A stretch of 64,000 nucleotides of DNA from Paraburkholderia sp. UYCP14C (GTDB lineage Bacteria; Pseudomonadota; Gammaproteobacteria; Burkholderiales; Burkholderiaceae): assembly GCF_004197395.1 (NCBI RefSeq), contig NZ_SELS01000016.1, positions 62,001 to 126,000 on the forward strand. Reading direction: 5' to 3'. This document shows, one piece after another, positions 1 to 8,910 of the stretch; the stretch's first letter is position 1; the number at the start of each line of letters is the position of its first letter. Under the pieces are notes generated by a model. The model did not search any database, was not told where the DNA came from, and saw only the letters and a list, made by a program, of their open reading frames with translations. The position numbers and the translations under genes were made by a program.

Positions 1-671
1 CCGAACGATGCCAGCGTGCCGATGCCGTATTTGCCGATGGTGAAGGCCATGCCCCCGAACGCGCCGATCGGCGCAATGTACATGACGATTCGCACGACGC
101 CGAACATGCCTTGCAGGAACATGTCGAGCATGTCGACGAATGGCGCCGCGCGAGGTCCGATCCTGGCCAGCGAGATGGCCAGCAGAACCGAAAAGAAAAT
201 GATCGGAAGCATCTCGCCTTTGGCGAATGCCCCGACGATGCTATTCGGTACGATGCTCATGAAGAACTCGAGCATGCCGTGTTGCTGCGCCGCGTGCGTG
301 TAGGTCGAAATCGCGGCGGCATCGATTTGCGACGGATCGATGTTCATGCCGCTGCCGGGTTGGATGACATTCACGACCACCATGCCCGCTATCAGCGCGA
401 TCGTCGATGCCAGTTCGAAATACAGCAGGGCTTTCACGCCTACGCGGCCCGCTTGATGGAGGTCGTTCATGCGCGCAATGCCGACCACCACCGACGCGAA
501 GATGATCGGCGCAAGCAGCATCCGGATGAGCTTGATGAACAGGTCGCCCAGCGGCTTCATCTGCGACGCGAGATCGGGGTAGAAGTGGCCCAGCAGGACA
601 CCGGCCACGATCCCGATGAGGACCTGAACGTACAGCTTGGAAAGTGCTCTTCTTAGTTTCGATACTGGCAT
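1..671 (-). CDS. dctA: C4-dicarboxylate/H+ symporter DctA, cut by window edge
   Basis: Inner-membrane importer of C4-dicarboxylates, here probably D-tartrate or its product. The translated first ~220 residues give a cytoplasmic N-terminus (MPVSKLRRALSKLYVQVLIG) and several hydrophobic helices, with the DctA-type stretch MLLAPIIFASVVVGIA near residue 55. The C-terminal half, with most of the substrate site, lies beyond base 1. The ATG at 669-671 has a good ribosome site (AGGAGA). It is the downstream partner of tarD on the same strand, which supports uptake coupled to D-tartrate breakdown. Family recognition is by eye; substrate is inferred from context. Confidence 0.9.
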   Translation of the reverse strand, partial: MPVSKLRRALSKLYVQVLIGIVAGVLLGHFYPDLASQMKPLGDLFIKLIRMLLAPIIFASVVVGIARMNDLHQAGRVGVKALLYFELASTIALIAGMVVVNVIQPGSGMNIDPSQIDAAAISTYTHAAQQHGMLEFFMSIVPNSIVGAFAKGEMLPIIFFSVLLAISLARIGPRAAPFVDMLDMFLQGMFGVVRIVMYIAPIGAFGGMAFTIGKYGIGTLASF

Positions 672-707
672 CTTTGTCTCCTATGCTTGGCGTCTTCAAA
701 GGGAAAA

Positions 708-742
708 TGCGGCCCCCCACGCAGCAGCGTGGGAAGGCCGCA
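708..742 (-). terminator. GC-rich hairpin between tarD and dctA
   Basis: A long stem-loop with arms GCGGCC..CCCACGC and GCGTGGG..GGCCGC around a short AGCA loop. On the minus strand it is followed by a short T-rich stretch. It lies in the 146-base gap after tarD and before dctA, so it may be an intrinsic terminator or an attenuator that lowers dctA expression relative to tarD. Confidence 0.6.
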
Positions 743-817
743 TTGAGCCGGCTTCGTTCCGTCTTTTTTCTGAATCATTCAACCGGGATTTTTTGTCGGT
801 GCCGTGGCGAGCGCGCG

Positions 818-1984
818 CTATTCAGCCAACTTGCGCATCTCGGCGATGAGGTCGGATTTGCCTTCGAAGCCGATGCCGGGCAGCTCGGGCATCGTGATGT
901 AGCCGTTCTCGACGCGAACGCCGTCCGGGAAGCCGCCGTACGGCTGGAACAGGTCCGGGTACGATTCGTTGCCGCCAAGTCCGAGGCCCGCCGCGATGTT
1001 CAGCGACATCTGATGGCCGCCGTGCGGAATGCAACGGCTCCTCGACCAGCCATGCTGATGCAGCATGTCGAGCGTTCGCAGATATTCGACGAGGCCGTAG
1101 CTCAACGCGCAGTCGAATTGCAGCCAGTCGCGATCGGGACGCATACCGCCGTAGCGGATCAGGTTGCGGGCATCCTGCATCGAGAACAGGTTTTCGCCGG
1201 TTGCCATCGGCTTGTCATAGTAGTTGCGCAGCGTTGCCTGCAATTCGAAGTCGAGCGGGTCGCCCGCCTCTTCGTACCAGAACAGGTCGTACTGCGACAG
1301 GGCCTTCGCATAGCTGATCGCCGTATCGAGATCGAAGCGGCCATTGGCATCGACCGCGAGCTTCTGGCCGTCCTGCAACACGCTCAGGATGGAGTCGATG
1401 CGTCGCAGGTCCTCGTCGAGCGAGGCGCCGCCGATTTTCTTCTTCACGACGGTGTAGCCCCGGTCGATGTAGCTGCGCATTTCGTCCTTGAGCTTTTCGT
1501 GGTCCTGGCCCGGATAGTAGTAACCGCCCGCCGCGTAGACGAAGATCTTGCGGTCGGCCTGGCCATCGCCGTACCGCTCCGCGAGCATCTGAAACAGCGG
1601 TTTGCCGGCAATTTTCGCCACCGCATCCCAGACGGCCATGTCGATCGTGCCGATCGCGACGGAACGCTCGCCGTGGCCACCGGGCTTCTCGTTGATGAAC
1701 ATCGTCGCCCAGATCTTGTGGGGATCGAGGTTCTCGCCTGAGTCGTCGACGAGCGAGGCAGGGTCGGCCTCGAGCAGGCGCGGGATGAAACGCTCGCGCA
1801 TCAGCTTGCCCTGGCCGTAACGGCCGTTCGAGTTGAAGCCGTAGCCGATCACCGGCTTGCCGTCGCGGATCACGTCCGTGACGACGGCGACCAGACTCAG
1901 CGTCATCTTGCTGAAGTCGATGTAGGCATTCCGGATCGGGGAACTGATCGGAACGGTCTTTTCGCGGATTTCAACGATTCTCAC
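818..1984 (-). CDS. tarD: D(-)-tartrate dehydratase (enolase superfamily)
   Basis: Dehydrates D-tartrate to oxaloacetate. The 388-residue protein matches the mandelate racemase/D-tartrate dehydratase family over its full length. The barrel carries the expected residues: KxK at 181-183, metal ligands D212 (VDAN), E238/E239 (YEE) and E264 (ATGEN), and the general-base H321 in CIPHGG. N-terminal motifs such as SPIRNAYIDF and NEKPGGHGERS are typical of TarD rather than of other subgroup members. It is followed by dctA and faces a LysR gene, a usual arrangement for a substrate-induced catabolic unit. Product assignment is by family resemblance. Confidence 0.9.
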   Translation of the reverse strand: MRIVEIREKTVPISSPIRNAYIDFSKMTLSLVAVVTDVIRDGKPVIGYGFNSNGRYGQGKLMRERFIPRLLEADPASLVDDSGENLDPHKIWATMFINEKPGGHGERSVAIGTIDMAVWDAVAKIAGKPLFQMLAERYGDGQADRKIFVYAAGGYYYPGQDHEKLKDEMRSYIDRGYTVVKKKIGGASLDEDLRRIDSILSVLQDGQKLAVDANGRFDLDTAISYAKALSQYDLFWYEEAGDPLDFELQATLRNYYDKPMATGENLFSMQDARNLIRYGGMRPDRDWLQFDCALSYGLVEYLRTLDMLHQHGWSRSRCIPHGGHQMSLNIAAGLGLGGNESYPDLFQPYGGFPDGVRVENGYITMPELPGIGFEGKSDLIAEMRKLAE

Positions 1985-2103
1985 GCCACTGTCTCCAGAG
2001 ATTTGAACAGTTATGGAGCCACCTCGGCTTCAATGTGGTGTCTAGCTTAGCCGCGAAAGCGCCTGCTAGAATTCACTTCAGTTCACTACATATTTCACCA
2101 AAA
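1985..2103. promoter_or_regulatory. Divergent tarD / LysR control region
   Basis: About 120 bases separate tarD from the probable LysR start. The region is less GC-rich than the genes and must hold both promoters and the LysR binding site. I could not pick a convincing -35/-10 pair by eye. Confidence 0.5.
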
Positions 2104-3060
2104 GTGAGTACTGCTCCCGCCTCCGACTTCGAGTTCTTCATTCTCCTTGCGAAACTGAGGAGCATGTCCGGCGCCGCCCGGGCGCTCGATCTCAGTCCGC
2201 CGGCGGCGACCAAGCGGCTGGGGATCATCGAGCAGCGGCTCGGCGCGCGTCTGGTCAACCGGACCACGCGCAGCGTCAGCCTGACGCCCGAGGGAGAGAC
2301 CTATCTGCGCTACGCGTCCCAGATCGTCGGGCAGGTCCGCGAGATGGAAGAGGCAATCTCCGGCGCCAGACGCGATCCGCATGGGCCGTTGCGCATCAAT
2401 GCGACGCTAGGTTTCGGCAGGACGACCATTGCACCGCTCGTCTCCGACTTCGCGAAGCGGTTTCCGAATGTCGAAGTTCAGTTCGAGGTCACGGACCGGC
2501 CGGTCGATCTCGTCGAAGGCGCGTTCGATATGGCGATCCGGTTCGGCGAGCTACCCGACAGTCGGCTGAGCGCGAGGCGCATCATGAGCAATCGCCGTTT
2601 TCTTTGCGCGTCGCCGAAATATCTGGAACGTTTTGGAACGCCCCAGCGTGTGGAGGACCTGCATCGGCATCGCTGCATCATTCACCGGCAGAACGATGAT
2701 GCTTACGGCGTGTGGCGCTACATCGTGAACGACCATATCGAGGCGATCAAGGTCAAAGGCGCGCTATCGAGCAATGATGGCGACATCGCTCTGCGGTGGG
2801 CGCTCGACGGTCATGGGATTCTGATTCGCTCCGAATGGGATCTGGCCAAGTATGTACAGAGCGGGCGCCTCAAGCTGGTGTTGCCGAATACCGTGCTGCC
2901 GTCGGCGGACCTGTTCGTCTATTACCCCAGGCAGCGCAATCAGACGGCGCGGGCGCGTGCCTTCATCGACTTCCTCGTCGATCATTTTCAGGCGCCGTTC
3001 ATACCGGTCGACACGGCCGTCGAAGTTCCGGAACGGAAGAAGAGGGCCGCGCGAAAGTGA
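2104..3060 (+). CDS. LysR-family regulator, probably of D-tartrate genes
   Basis: A LysR-type transcriptional regulator with an N-terminal winged helix-turn-helix (FILLAKLRSMSGAARALDLSPPAATKRLGIIE) and a C-terminal periplasmic-binding-protein-like effector domain. I place the start at the GTG at 2104 because the family usually has only about ten residues before the HTH. An ATG at 2035 would add 23 residues of atypical leader. It is divergent from tarD, so a D-tartrate-responsive activator of tarD-dctA is likely. It resembles the DmlR-like group of the family. Confidence 0.85.
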   Translation: MSTAPASDFEFFILLAKLRSMSGAARALDLSPPAATKRLGIIEQRLGARLVNRTTRSVSLTPEGETYLRYASQIVGQVREMEEAISGARRDPHGPLRINATLGFGRTTIAPLVSDFAKRFPNVEVQFEVTDRPVDLVEGAFDMAIRFGELPDSRLSARRIMSNRRFLCASPKYLERFGTPQRVEDLHRHRCIIHRQNDDAYGVWRYIVNDHIEAIKVKGALSSNDGDIALRWALDGHGILIRSEWDLAKYVQSGRLKLVLPNTVLPSADLFVYYPRQRNQTARARAFIDFLVDHFQAPFIPVDTAVEVPERKKRAARK

Positions 3061-3239
3061 CGTCGACGTCGCAGGACGTCGCCGCGACAGTCACATAGCA
3101 CTTGATGGCACCAAGCTTTCGAGTACCCGACTAAGCTAGTCAGATAACCCTAAATATTTTGGGGGTATTGCCGTTACAGGGTCCATTGACCGACATTCCG
3201 GCGCCTGCAGCAGCGCGCGGTGCTTCGCTAACGACCTTC

Positions 3240-4829
3240 ATGCGCAATAACCAACCCGTAACCCAACGCGAATTCGATTTCCCCGCCTCCGAGATGCTCG
3301 TCTCGGCGACGGACGTAAAAGGAAAGATCCAGTATTGCAACCCCGCTTTCATCTCGATCTCAGGTTATGCGCGAGAAGAATTGCTCGGCGCGCCCCATAA
3401 CATCGTCCGGCATCCCGACATGCCGAGCGAGGCATTCGCCGACCTGTGGGACTGTATCCGCGCCGGTCAGCCCTGGACGGCGCTGGTGAAAAACCGCCGC
3501 AAGAACGGCGACCATTACTGGGTACGCGCGAACGTCACACCGGTGATTGAAAACGGCCAGACGGTCGGCTATCTGAGCGTTCGTACCAAGCCTTCGCGCG
3601 ACGAAGTGAAACTCGCGGAGTCGACCTACGCGCAGATGCGCGAAGGCACTTTGCGTTCGCACAAGTTGCGCCGTGGAAAGCTGGTGCGTACCGGGATGGC
3701 CGGCAAGCTGCAGGCACTGACGCGCTTTTCCGTCGTGGCGCGCATCGGCATCGGCTATGCGATTGCGCCGCTGGTCTTCCCGCTCGTCGGTGTCGCGCAG
3801 TACGGCGGGATGCCGCCGTTGCCGTACTGGACCGCTGCCGCGGTCTCCGCGGTGCTGGCCGGGTTCGCCTGGCTCGCACTGAAAAGGCAATTGGGTGCGC
3901 CGCTCGCCGGTCTGTCCAGTTTCGCCACCCGAATGGCCGCCGGTGATCTGACTGCCGAAATGAGCATCGCGAGGAACGGCGATTTCGCGGACGTACTGAG
4001 CGCCCTGAACCAACTGAAGGCGAACCTCGGCGCGATCGTGCTGGACGTGCGTGGCCAGATCGGCGGAGTGGTCGACTCCGCGCGTGAAATGTCGAGCGGC
4101 AATGCCGATCTGGCGCGCCGCACTGAATCGCAAGCGGCCTCGCTCGAGGAAACGGCAGCGACGATGGAGCAATTCACCACCAGCGTGAAGGCCAATGCCG
4201 ACGCCGCCGCGTCCGCGCTGGGACTTGCCAGGGAGGCGCAGGATGCCGCGGCGCTCGGCGGCGAAATCGTCGGTCAGGTTGAACGGACCATGTCCGGCAT
4301 CACGTCGGCGTCGCAGCGAATCGCCGATATCACGGGCGTGATCGATGGCATCGCATTTCAAACCAACATCATTGCGTTGAACGCTGCGGTCGAAGCGGCG
4401 CGTGCCGGCGACGCGGGGCGTTCGTTCGCTGTCGTCGCCACCGAAGTGCGCATGCTGGCGCAACGTTGCGCGGAGTCGGCGAGGCAGATCAAGTCCGTGG
4501 TGGATCTGACCGTCGCGGAAGTCTCGCAAGGAACGGAACTGATCGACCGCACCGCGTCGCAGATGAAGGTGATCGACGAGACGGTCAGACGCGTACTGAC
4601 CATCATCGACGACGTCTCCAATGCCAGCGACGAGCAGGCCAAGGGCATCTCGCAGGTGAATCAGGCCATCACGCACCTCGACAGCGCGACGCAACAGAAC
4701 GCCGCGCTCGTGGAGCAGGCGACGGCCACCGCGCAAAGGCTGATCGATTCCGCCCATGTGCTGGATGAGACCGTGCGCCTCTTTACGATTGCCGGTCAGC
4801 GTCAGTCGTCGCTTACGGTCGCTCGATAA
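3240..4829 (+). CDS. Aer-like PAS/methyl-accepting chemotaxis transducer
   Basis: Energy or redox taxis receptor that signals to CheA/CheW. The ATG at 3240 gives the family-typical start MRNNQPVTQREFDF; an earlier ATG at 3159 would add an unlikely leader. Order: PAS domain at about residues 15-115 (NPAFISISGY, NIVRHPDMP, KNGDHYWV, an Aer-type PAS expected to bind FAD), two closely spaced membrane segments around 165-215, HAMP, then a coiled-coil signalling domain. Its hairpin is recognisable in NIIALNAAVEAARAGDAGRS. There is essentially no periplasmic domain, so the cue is cytoplasmic. Confidence 0.9.
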   Translation: MRNNQPVTQREFDFPASEMLVSATDVKGKIQYCNPAFISISGYAREELLGAPHNIVRHPDMPSEAFADLWDCIRAGQPWTALVKNRRKNGDHYWVRANVTPVIENGQTVGYLSVRTKPSRDEVKLAESTYAQMREGTLRSHKLRRGKLVRTGMAGKLQALTRFSVVARIGIGYAIAPLVFPLVGVAQYGGMPPLPYWTAAAVSAVLAGFAWLALKRQLGAPLAGLSSFATRMAAGDLTAEMSIARNGDFADVLSALNQLKANLGAIVLDVRGQIGGVVDSAREMSSGNADLARRTESQAASLEETAATMEQFTTSVKANADAAASALGLAREAQDAAALGGEIVGQVERTMSGITSASQRIADITGVIDGIAFQTNIIALNAAVEAARAGDAGRSFAVVATEVRMLAQRCAESARQIKSVVDLTVAEVSQGTELIDRTASQMKVIDETVRRVLTIIDDVSNASDEQAKGISQVNQAITHLDSATQQNAALVEQATATAQRLIDSAHVLDETVRLFTIAGQRQSSLTVAR

Positions 4830-4836
4830 GCCGCAG

Positions 4837-5682
4837 TCAACCCAGTTCGAACGAGCTCACTCCAAACACGCGTTGCACGGGAATCGCCGGCCTGGCGCGG
4901 GTATACATTCGCGCCGTTTCGAACGCGCTCACCATGCCGTAGCGTTCAGCGAGCGCTACGGCGGCGGCGTTGATCTCAGGGACGTCGAATGCGACGACTT
5001 CGCCTGCGACGCTCGCGACCAGTCCGTCGAACAGATCGTTGGCAATCCGTGCATCGTCGGCAAACAGCGGACCGATCTTGTAGCCGGTCCTGCACCGGCG
5101 CAGCACGCCGTACCCTCTGATCTGAGCGTCGCGCACATACGCTAGTGCCAGCGCCTGTGGCTGCGCGATCCAGTCCGCCAGGAAGCTGGAACGGGCGGTC
5201 GAAAAACATCCGCTGTCGTAGGCAACCAGTTGCGCGAAAGGTACGTCCCGCGCGTTGGTCAGATTTGGCGTCGATGCAGCTCGCACGACGCCCTGGAAGC
5301 GGATGTTGCGATATGCGAACTGGAAGCCGGATTTTTTATAGTTCTGCTGCTGGGCAACGACACCGTCCAGCCCGATCGTACGATCTCCGAGGTAGCGCAT
5401 CGCGTGCTGCCAGGTGCGCAGGCCGAAACCCCTCGCGCGAAACGCCGGCTTGACGATGTAGAGGCCGATGAATCCGAAGCGCTCATCGTAGGCGACCGCC
5501 GAGATGCATGCGACCGGCTCCGCGCGCCAGGTACCGACGAAAAAGCCATTGGGGTCTGCATTCCAGAAGCATCGCGCATCGTGGAGGCCTGGGTTCCACC
5601 CCTCTGTCGCAGCCCATTCGACCGCCAGATCGACCTCGCTGGACGACATGTTGCGCACGAGGAAATCGCTAGGATCATCCAT
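4837..5682 (-). CDS. Two-domain GNAT-family acetyltransferase
   Basis: A 281-residue protein with an N-terminal GNAT fold. The acetyl-CoA loop is seen as IVKPAFRARGFGLRTWQHA (residues ~75-95). The C-terminal half resembles the second domain of YitH/YitI-like GNAT proteins (CRTGYKIGPLFADD, near residue 190). Such proteins acetylate small molecules or protein amines; the substrate cannot be read from the sequence. It converges on the chemotaxis gene with only seven bases between them. Confidence 0.75.
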   Translation of the reverse strand: MDDPSDFLVRNMSSSEVDLAVEWAATEGWNPGLHDARCFWNADPNGFFVGTWRAEPVACISAVAYDERFGFIGLYIVKPAFRARGFGLRTWQHAMRYLGDRTIGLDGVVAQQQNYKKSGFQFAYRNIRFQGVVRAASTPNLTNARDVPFAQLVAYDSGCFSTARSSFLADWIAQPQALALAYVRDAQIRGYGVLRRCRTGYKIGPLFADDARIANDLFDGLVASVAGEVVAFDVPEINAAAVALAERYGMVSAFETARMYTRARPAIPVQRVFGVSSFELG

Positions 5683-5742
5683 GATGGGACCACCGGCTCA
5701 CGTGTAGCCATAGGAACTCGCAACCGCGATTGACCACAACGT

Positions 5743-6072
5743 CTACGCAGGGGTGAAGACGACAGCTCCATGCTCGTCGACTTGCGCGAAGGTTCGAGCA
5801 AAGCGGTAGGCCTGTCCTGCAATGACCAATTGATTGAACCCCGACCGGGTGGCGTCCAGAAGCGCGCGGACGATCGTGTTCGGAATGGTCGCGTAGCTTG
5901 TCCAGTCCGCATCTGGCTCGCCGGGGTCACCCAGGTAGACTTTGCTGCTTTCGCCTTGAGAGAGCACCAGAATCAGGCTCTTTCCTTTGTCCAGCGAAAG
6001 CTCCAGGTACTCTGAAAGCGCAGACGCCGCCTCGGTCGCAATGTCGAGCGGGTCGGGAGAGGAGGTGTTCAT
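5743..6072 (-). CDS. Hypothetical protein (109 aa)
   Basis: A small acidic soluble protein with no signal peptide or membrane segment that I can see. I do not recognise the family. The N-terminal half is predicted helical and the C-terminal half alternates short strands (FNQLVIAGQAYRF, EHGAVVFTPA). It lies 42 bases downstream of the 435-residue unknown gene on the same strand, and the two are probably cotranscribed. Coding potential is supported by clean length and same-strand context rather than by homology. Confidence 0.6.
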   Translation of the reverse strand: MNTSSPDPLDIATEAASALSEYLELSLDKGKSLILVLSQGESSKVYLGDPGEPDADWTSYATIPNTIVRALLDATRSGFNQLVIAGQAYRFARTFAQVDEHGAVVFTPA

Positions 6073-6114
6073 AAGTAGCCTTTGTGATCGTGCGTGGCAT
6101 CACCTGGAAGACGA

Positions 6115-7422
6115 TCAGTCCGGCAACTGCTCGGGCGCACCATCCAGAATGCGAAGCTTTTCGTCGATATCGGGAAGCTGATGACCCGCCGCGCGAAGCT
6201 CGTTCACGAGCCGATGCGCGGTTGCACAACACTGCGCCAGCGTCTCATGCAGTCGCGGTTCGCTGCGCAGGCCCGTCACCGCCTTTTCCAGCTCGGAGGG
6301 GGACTCGCTCAGCAGGGAGGGAACGACCTCTTCTGGCGGAATCAGGGACCCGTGGCTTAAAAGCTGAGCCGTCCACTCGCATCCATACAGCAACGTGCGG
6401 CGCTCGGAACGCTTTGCTTCATCCTGCTCCAGGGTCGCGAGACTGTGCCGGTTCTTGTGAATCGAAGCGCGCCAGGTCGCCAGTATGTCGGCGCGCAACT
6501 CTGCAATTGCATTTCCGAGCGACGTGCTTTGTCCGCCGGCCACGAGCCGCCGTTCATCGAGCCGGTCGACGTGGTCCCGGTATCCTTCGAGGAAGGGCTG
6601 CCAGTTCAAAGGCAATTCGGTCGTCTCGGAGAACGACCGGCTGGTCTCATTGAGCTCGTTCCTGATGTCCTCGCTGGCCCGGGCATCGGCAAGCCGTGCC
6701 TCAAAAACATCGTGAGCCGTCACCATCTGGCGATGAAGGGCGAAAAGCGGATTCTTGTGGCGGCGTTGCAGGTGTCGCTCCGCAGCGCCGGGATGAGCGC
6801 TCCATTTCCAGTCGGGCAGCGATTTCGGGTCGAACTCGACCGCGTCGATCATGGGCCGGAATACCGCCAGTCCTTCCTCGGTTGCGTGGCGAAAGCAGTC
6901 CGCCAGCTTGAAGTCATTGCCCTGCAGGTTGGTGCCTTCGCTCCCGGCGTAAGGAGAATCCGGTGCGAGCCGCAGGAAGGCCGTAGCGAGGAAAAAGTCC
7001 ATGGGTAGCTCTACGGACAGACTTTCCAGTCGGAAAGTGCGCTGCTGAGCTGAAAGGGTTTCGACGGAATGCGCGAGGCGGTTCGCGAGGTCGAGGAGCG
7101 AGTCGATCTTGTCGCCGGACGACGGTTGCATCGCGTCGGCGAGCAGGCACAAAGATTCACGCGCCATTTTTGCCGCGATGGTGCCGTGCTTCTCAGCGAA
7201 AAGCCACAACCAGAGGGCCAGCTGATAGCCCCGGACGCCGTTTCGGGCGAGCGTTTCGACCTCGGGCGAAAACGAAATGCCAGGCGCGGCCCAGTTCGAA
7301 AACGGTGCCGAGTCGCTGCCCAGGTACATATCCAGAAGCTGTTTCAACGACTGATGCGTGCCGCTCGGCCAGCTTCGCGTCTCGTCGTACTGCTTCTCGG
7401 TCTTCCAAAGTTTCCAGGCCAT
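6115..7422 (-). CDS. Hypothetical protein (435 aa), helical, unknown family
   Basis: Large soluble protein, mostly predicted helical and rich in Trp and Leu. The start at 7422 (MAWKLWKTEKQYDETR) has a GAGG site seven bases upstream, so I prefer it to the ATG at 7473. No signal peptide, membrane span, nucleotide-binding loop or metal motif stands out. It is the first gene of a probable pair with the 109-residue gene downstream. I cannot name a function. Confidence 0.65.
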   Translation of the reverse strand: MAWKLWKTEKQYDETRSWPSGTHQSLKQLLDMYLGSDSAPFSNWAAPGISFSPEVETLARNGVRGYQLALWLWLFAEKHGTIAAKMARESLCLLADAMQPSSGDKIDSLLDLANRLAHSVETLSAQQRTFRLESLSVELPMDFFLATAFLRLAPDSPYAGSEGTNLQGNDFKLADCFRHATEEGLAVFRPMIDAVEFDPKSLPDWKWSAHPGAAERHLQRRHKNPLFALHRQMVTAHDVFEARLADARASEDIRNELNETSRSFSETTELPLNWQPFLEGYRDHVDRLDERRLVAGGQSTSLGNAIAELRADILATWRASIHKNRHSLATLEQDEAKRSERRTLLYGCEWTAQLLSHGSLIPPEEVVPSLLSESPSELEKAVTGLRSEPRLHETLAQCCATAHRLVNELRAAGHQLPDIDEKLRILDGAPEQLPD

Positions 7423-7685
7423 CGTGAACCTCGCAAGAGTGTGCGGGATGCGGCTTGGTGAAGATACTTGCACACTCGGTCGGGGGCGTAAACCGGCGCT
7501 TGACCCTGTTGACCCGGAGAGGCTGTCGCGGCGTGACGGGGTTTAAAGCGGGTCAAAACGCTATCAGGTTGAATCGGCTTTTCGTCGATCAATGCCGCCA
7601 TAACTCAGGCTTTCTCTGCCTGTATCACCTCGGTCAGATGCCACCCGGCAGCGGGCTTCCGGGCGGCTTCAAATCCGGCCGATTG

Positions 7686-8145
7686 TCAGTCGCCCGTTGC
7701 TTGCGATGTGACGCCTTCGGCCTCCCGTTGTTGCAAGATCCGCCATTGAACCTTGCCGCTGCCGGATCGCGGCAGGCTGCCGATGAATTCAACGAACTGC
7801 GGCACTTTGTAAGCTGCCATACGAGTACGCGCCCATTCGCGAATTTCTTCGGCGCTCGCGTCGACACCGGCTCGCGGCACGACAACAGCCTTGACGGTTT
7901 CGCCGCGGCGCGGGTCGTGCGCCGCGACGACGCAGGCTTCCTGGATGGCGGGATGCTCGAAAAGCGCGGTCTCGACTTCGGCCGGCGACACCTTGTATCC
8001 GGACACGTTGATGATCCGCTTCAAGCGGTCGATCATGAAAAAGTAGCCGTCGCGTCGCGGCCCCCTCGAGGTTGTAGTACAGCGACGTCTGCGGCGCGCA
8101 TAGATGTTGCGCGAGTTTGGCGGGCCAAAACGGCGACCGGGTCAC
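7686..8145 (-). pseudogene. Internally deleted fatty-acid-CoA ligase relic
   Basis: Both ends of an AMP-forming acyl-CoA synthetase are present and the middle is missing. From a GTG at 8143-8145 with a GGAGG site, the first ~30 residues (TRSPFWPAKL..PQTSLYYNLEGAATR) look like the N-terminus of long-chain ligases. In another frame the sequence resumes at DGYFFMIDRLKRIINVSGYK, the C-terminal domain, and ends with the A10-type Lys in SGSGKVQWR. Roughly 390 residues, including the AMP-binding core, are absent. The junction at about 8046-8056 holds a GCGAC tandem repeat and is out of frame. Confidence 0.8.
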
Positions 8146-8374
8146 GATAGCCCTCCGTAGCACGATCAGGCGATCACTTCGTTATAGACCCGAACGTTGC
8201 TTCAGGATAGATCCGCAACGATCCATGTGGTGTGCGCTCGCCGGAGGCTCGATTTAGTACTAGGCTAGAAGCCGGATCGACGAAGACCGGTTGACGCGCG
8301 AACCATCCGCAGTCGCGCTGGCCCGCTTCGACGTGTTTTCATCGGCGTGTTGCCGCAATGGAGCGAGGTCCACC

Positions 8375-8860
8375 ATGCAATTGTCCGCCGTCAAGGTCGT
8401 CAAGCCCGAAGCGACCAATTTCATTCTCGGGCAGAGCCACTTCATCAAATCCGTCGAGGATATTCACGAAGCGATGGTCGGCACGGTGCCCGGCATCAAG
8501 TTCGGCCTCGCGTTCTGCGAGGCCTCCGGCAAGCGCCTCGTGCGGCGCTCCGGCACGGACGACAGCCTCGTCGAGATGGCATGCCAGAACGCAACCAGCG
8601 TCGGCGCGGGCCATAGCTTCTTCGTGTTTCTGGGCGACGGCTTTTTCCCCGTCAACGTGCTGAACACGATCAAGGCCGTGCCGGAGGTCTGCCGCATCTT
8701 CTGCGCGACGGCGAATCCCGTCGAAGTGCTGATCGCTGAAACGGATCAGGGGCGCGGCATCGTCGGCGTGATCGATGGCTTTTCGCCTGTCGGCATCGAA
8801 AGCGCGGAAGACATTCAATGGCGCAAGGATCTTTTGCGCACGATAGGGTACAAGCTGTAG
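8375..8860 (+). CDS. Adenosine-specific kinase family protein
   Basis: A 161-residue protein matching the small 'adenosine specific kinase' family (Pfam Adenosine_kin, formerly DUF355). Characteristic segments are ESAEDI-type ends, GIKFGLAFCEASGKRLVRRSG near residue 40 and a conserved NVLNTIKAVPEV stretch near residue 90. The family was named from an archaeal structure; its physiological reaction is poorly established. The start at 8375 follows a GAGG site; an upstream ATG at 8291 gives an atypical leader. It lies 50 bases before the Ap4A phosphorylase gene on the same strand. Confidence 0.8.
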   Translation: MQLSAVKVVKPEATNFILGQSHFIKSVEDIHEAMVGTVPGIKFGLAFCEASGKRLVRRSGTDDSLVEMACQNATSVGAGHSFFVFLGDGFFPVNVLNTIKAVPEVCRIFCATANPVEVLIAETDQGRGIVGVIDGFSPVGIESAEDIQWRKDLLRTIGYKL

Positions 8861-8910
8861 CGGCTGCATTTTCTCTCGCTTCACGTGCGCCGCGACGCCT
8901 GCGACATCCC

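Noticed and set aside
818-1741. Several long open frames across tarD on the plus strand and in other frames
   Set aside because: They overlap a well-supported enzyme gene and have Arg/Ala-rich compositions typical of shadow frames in high-GC DNA.
3360-4757. A 465-residue open frame opposite the chemotaxis transducer
   Set aside because: Low-complexity Arg/His-rich shadow of the transducer gene with no family match.
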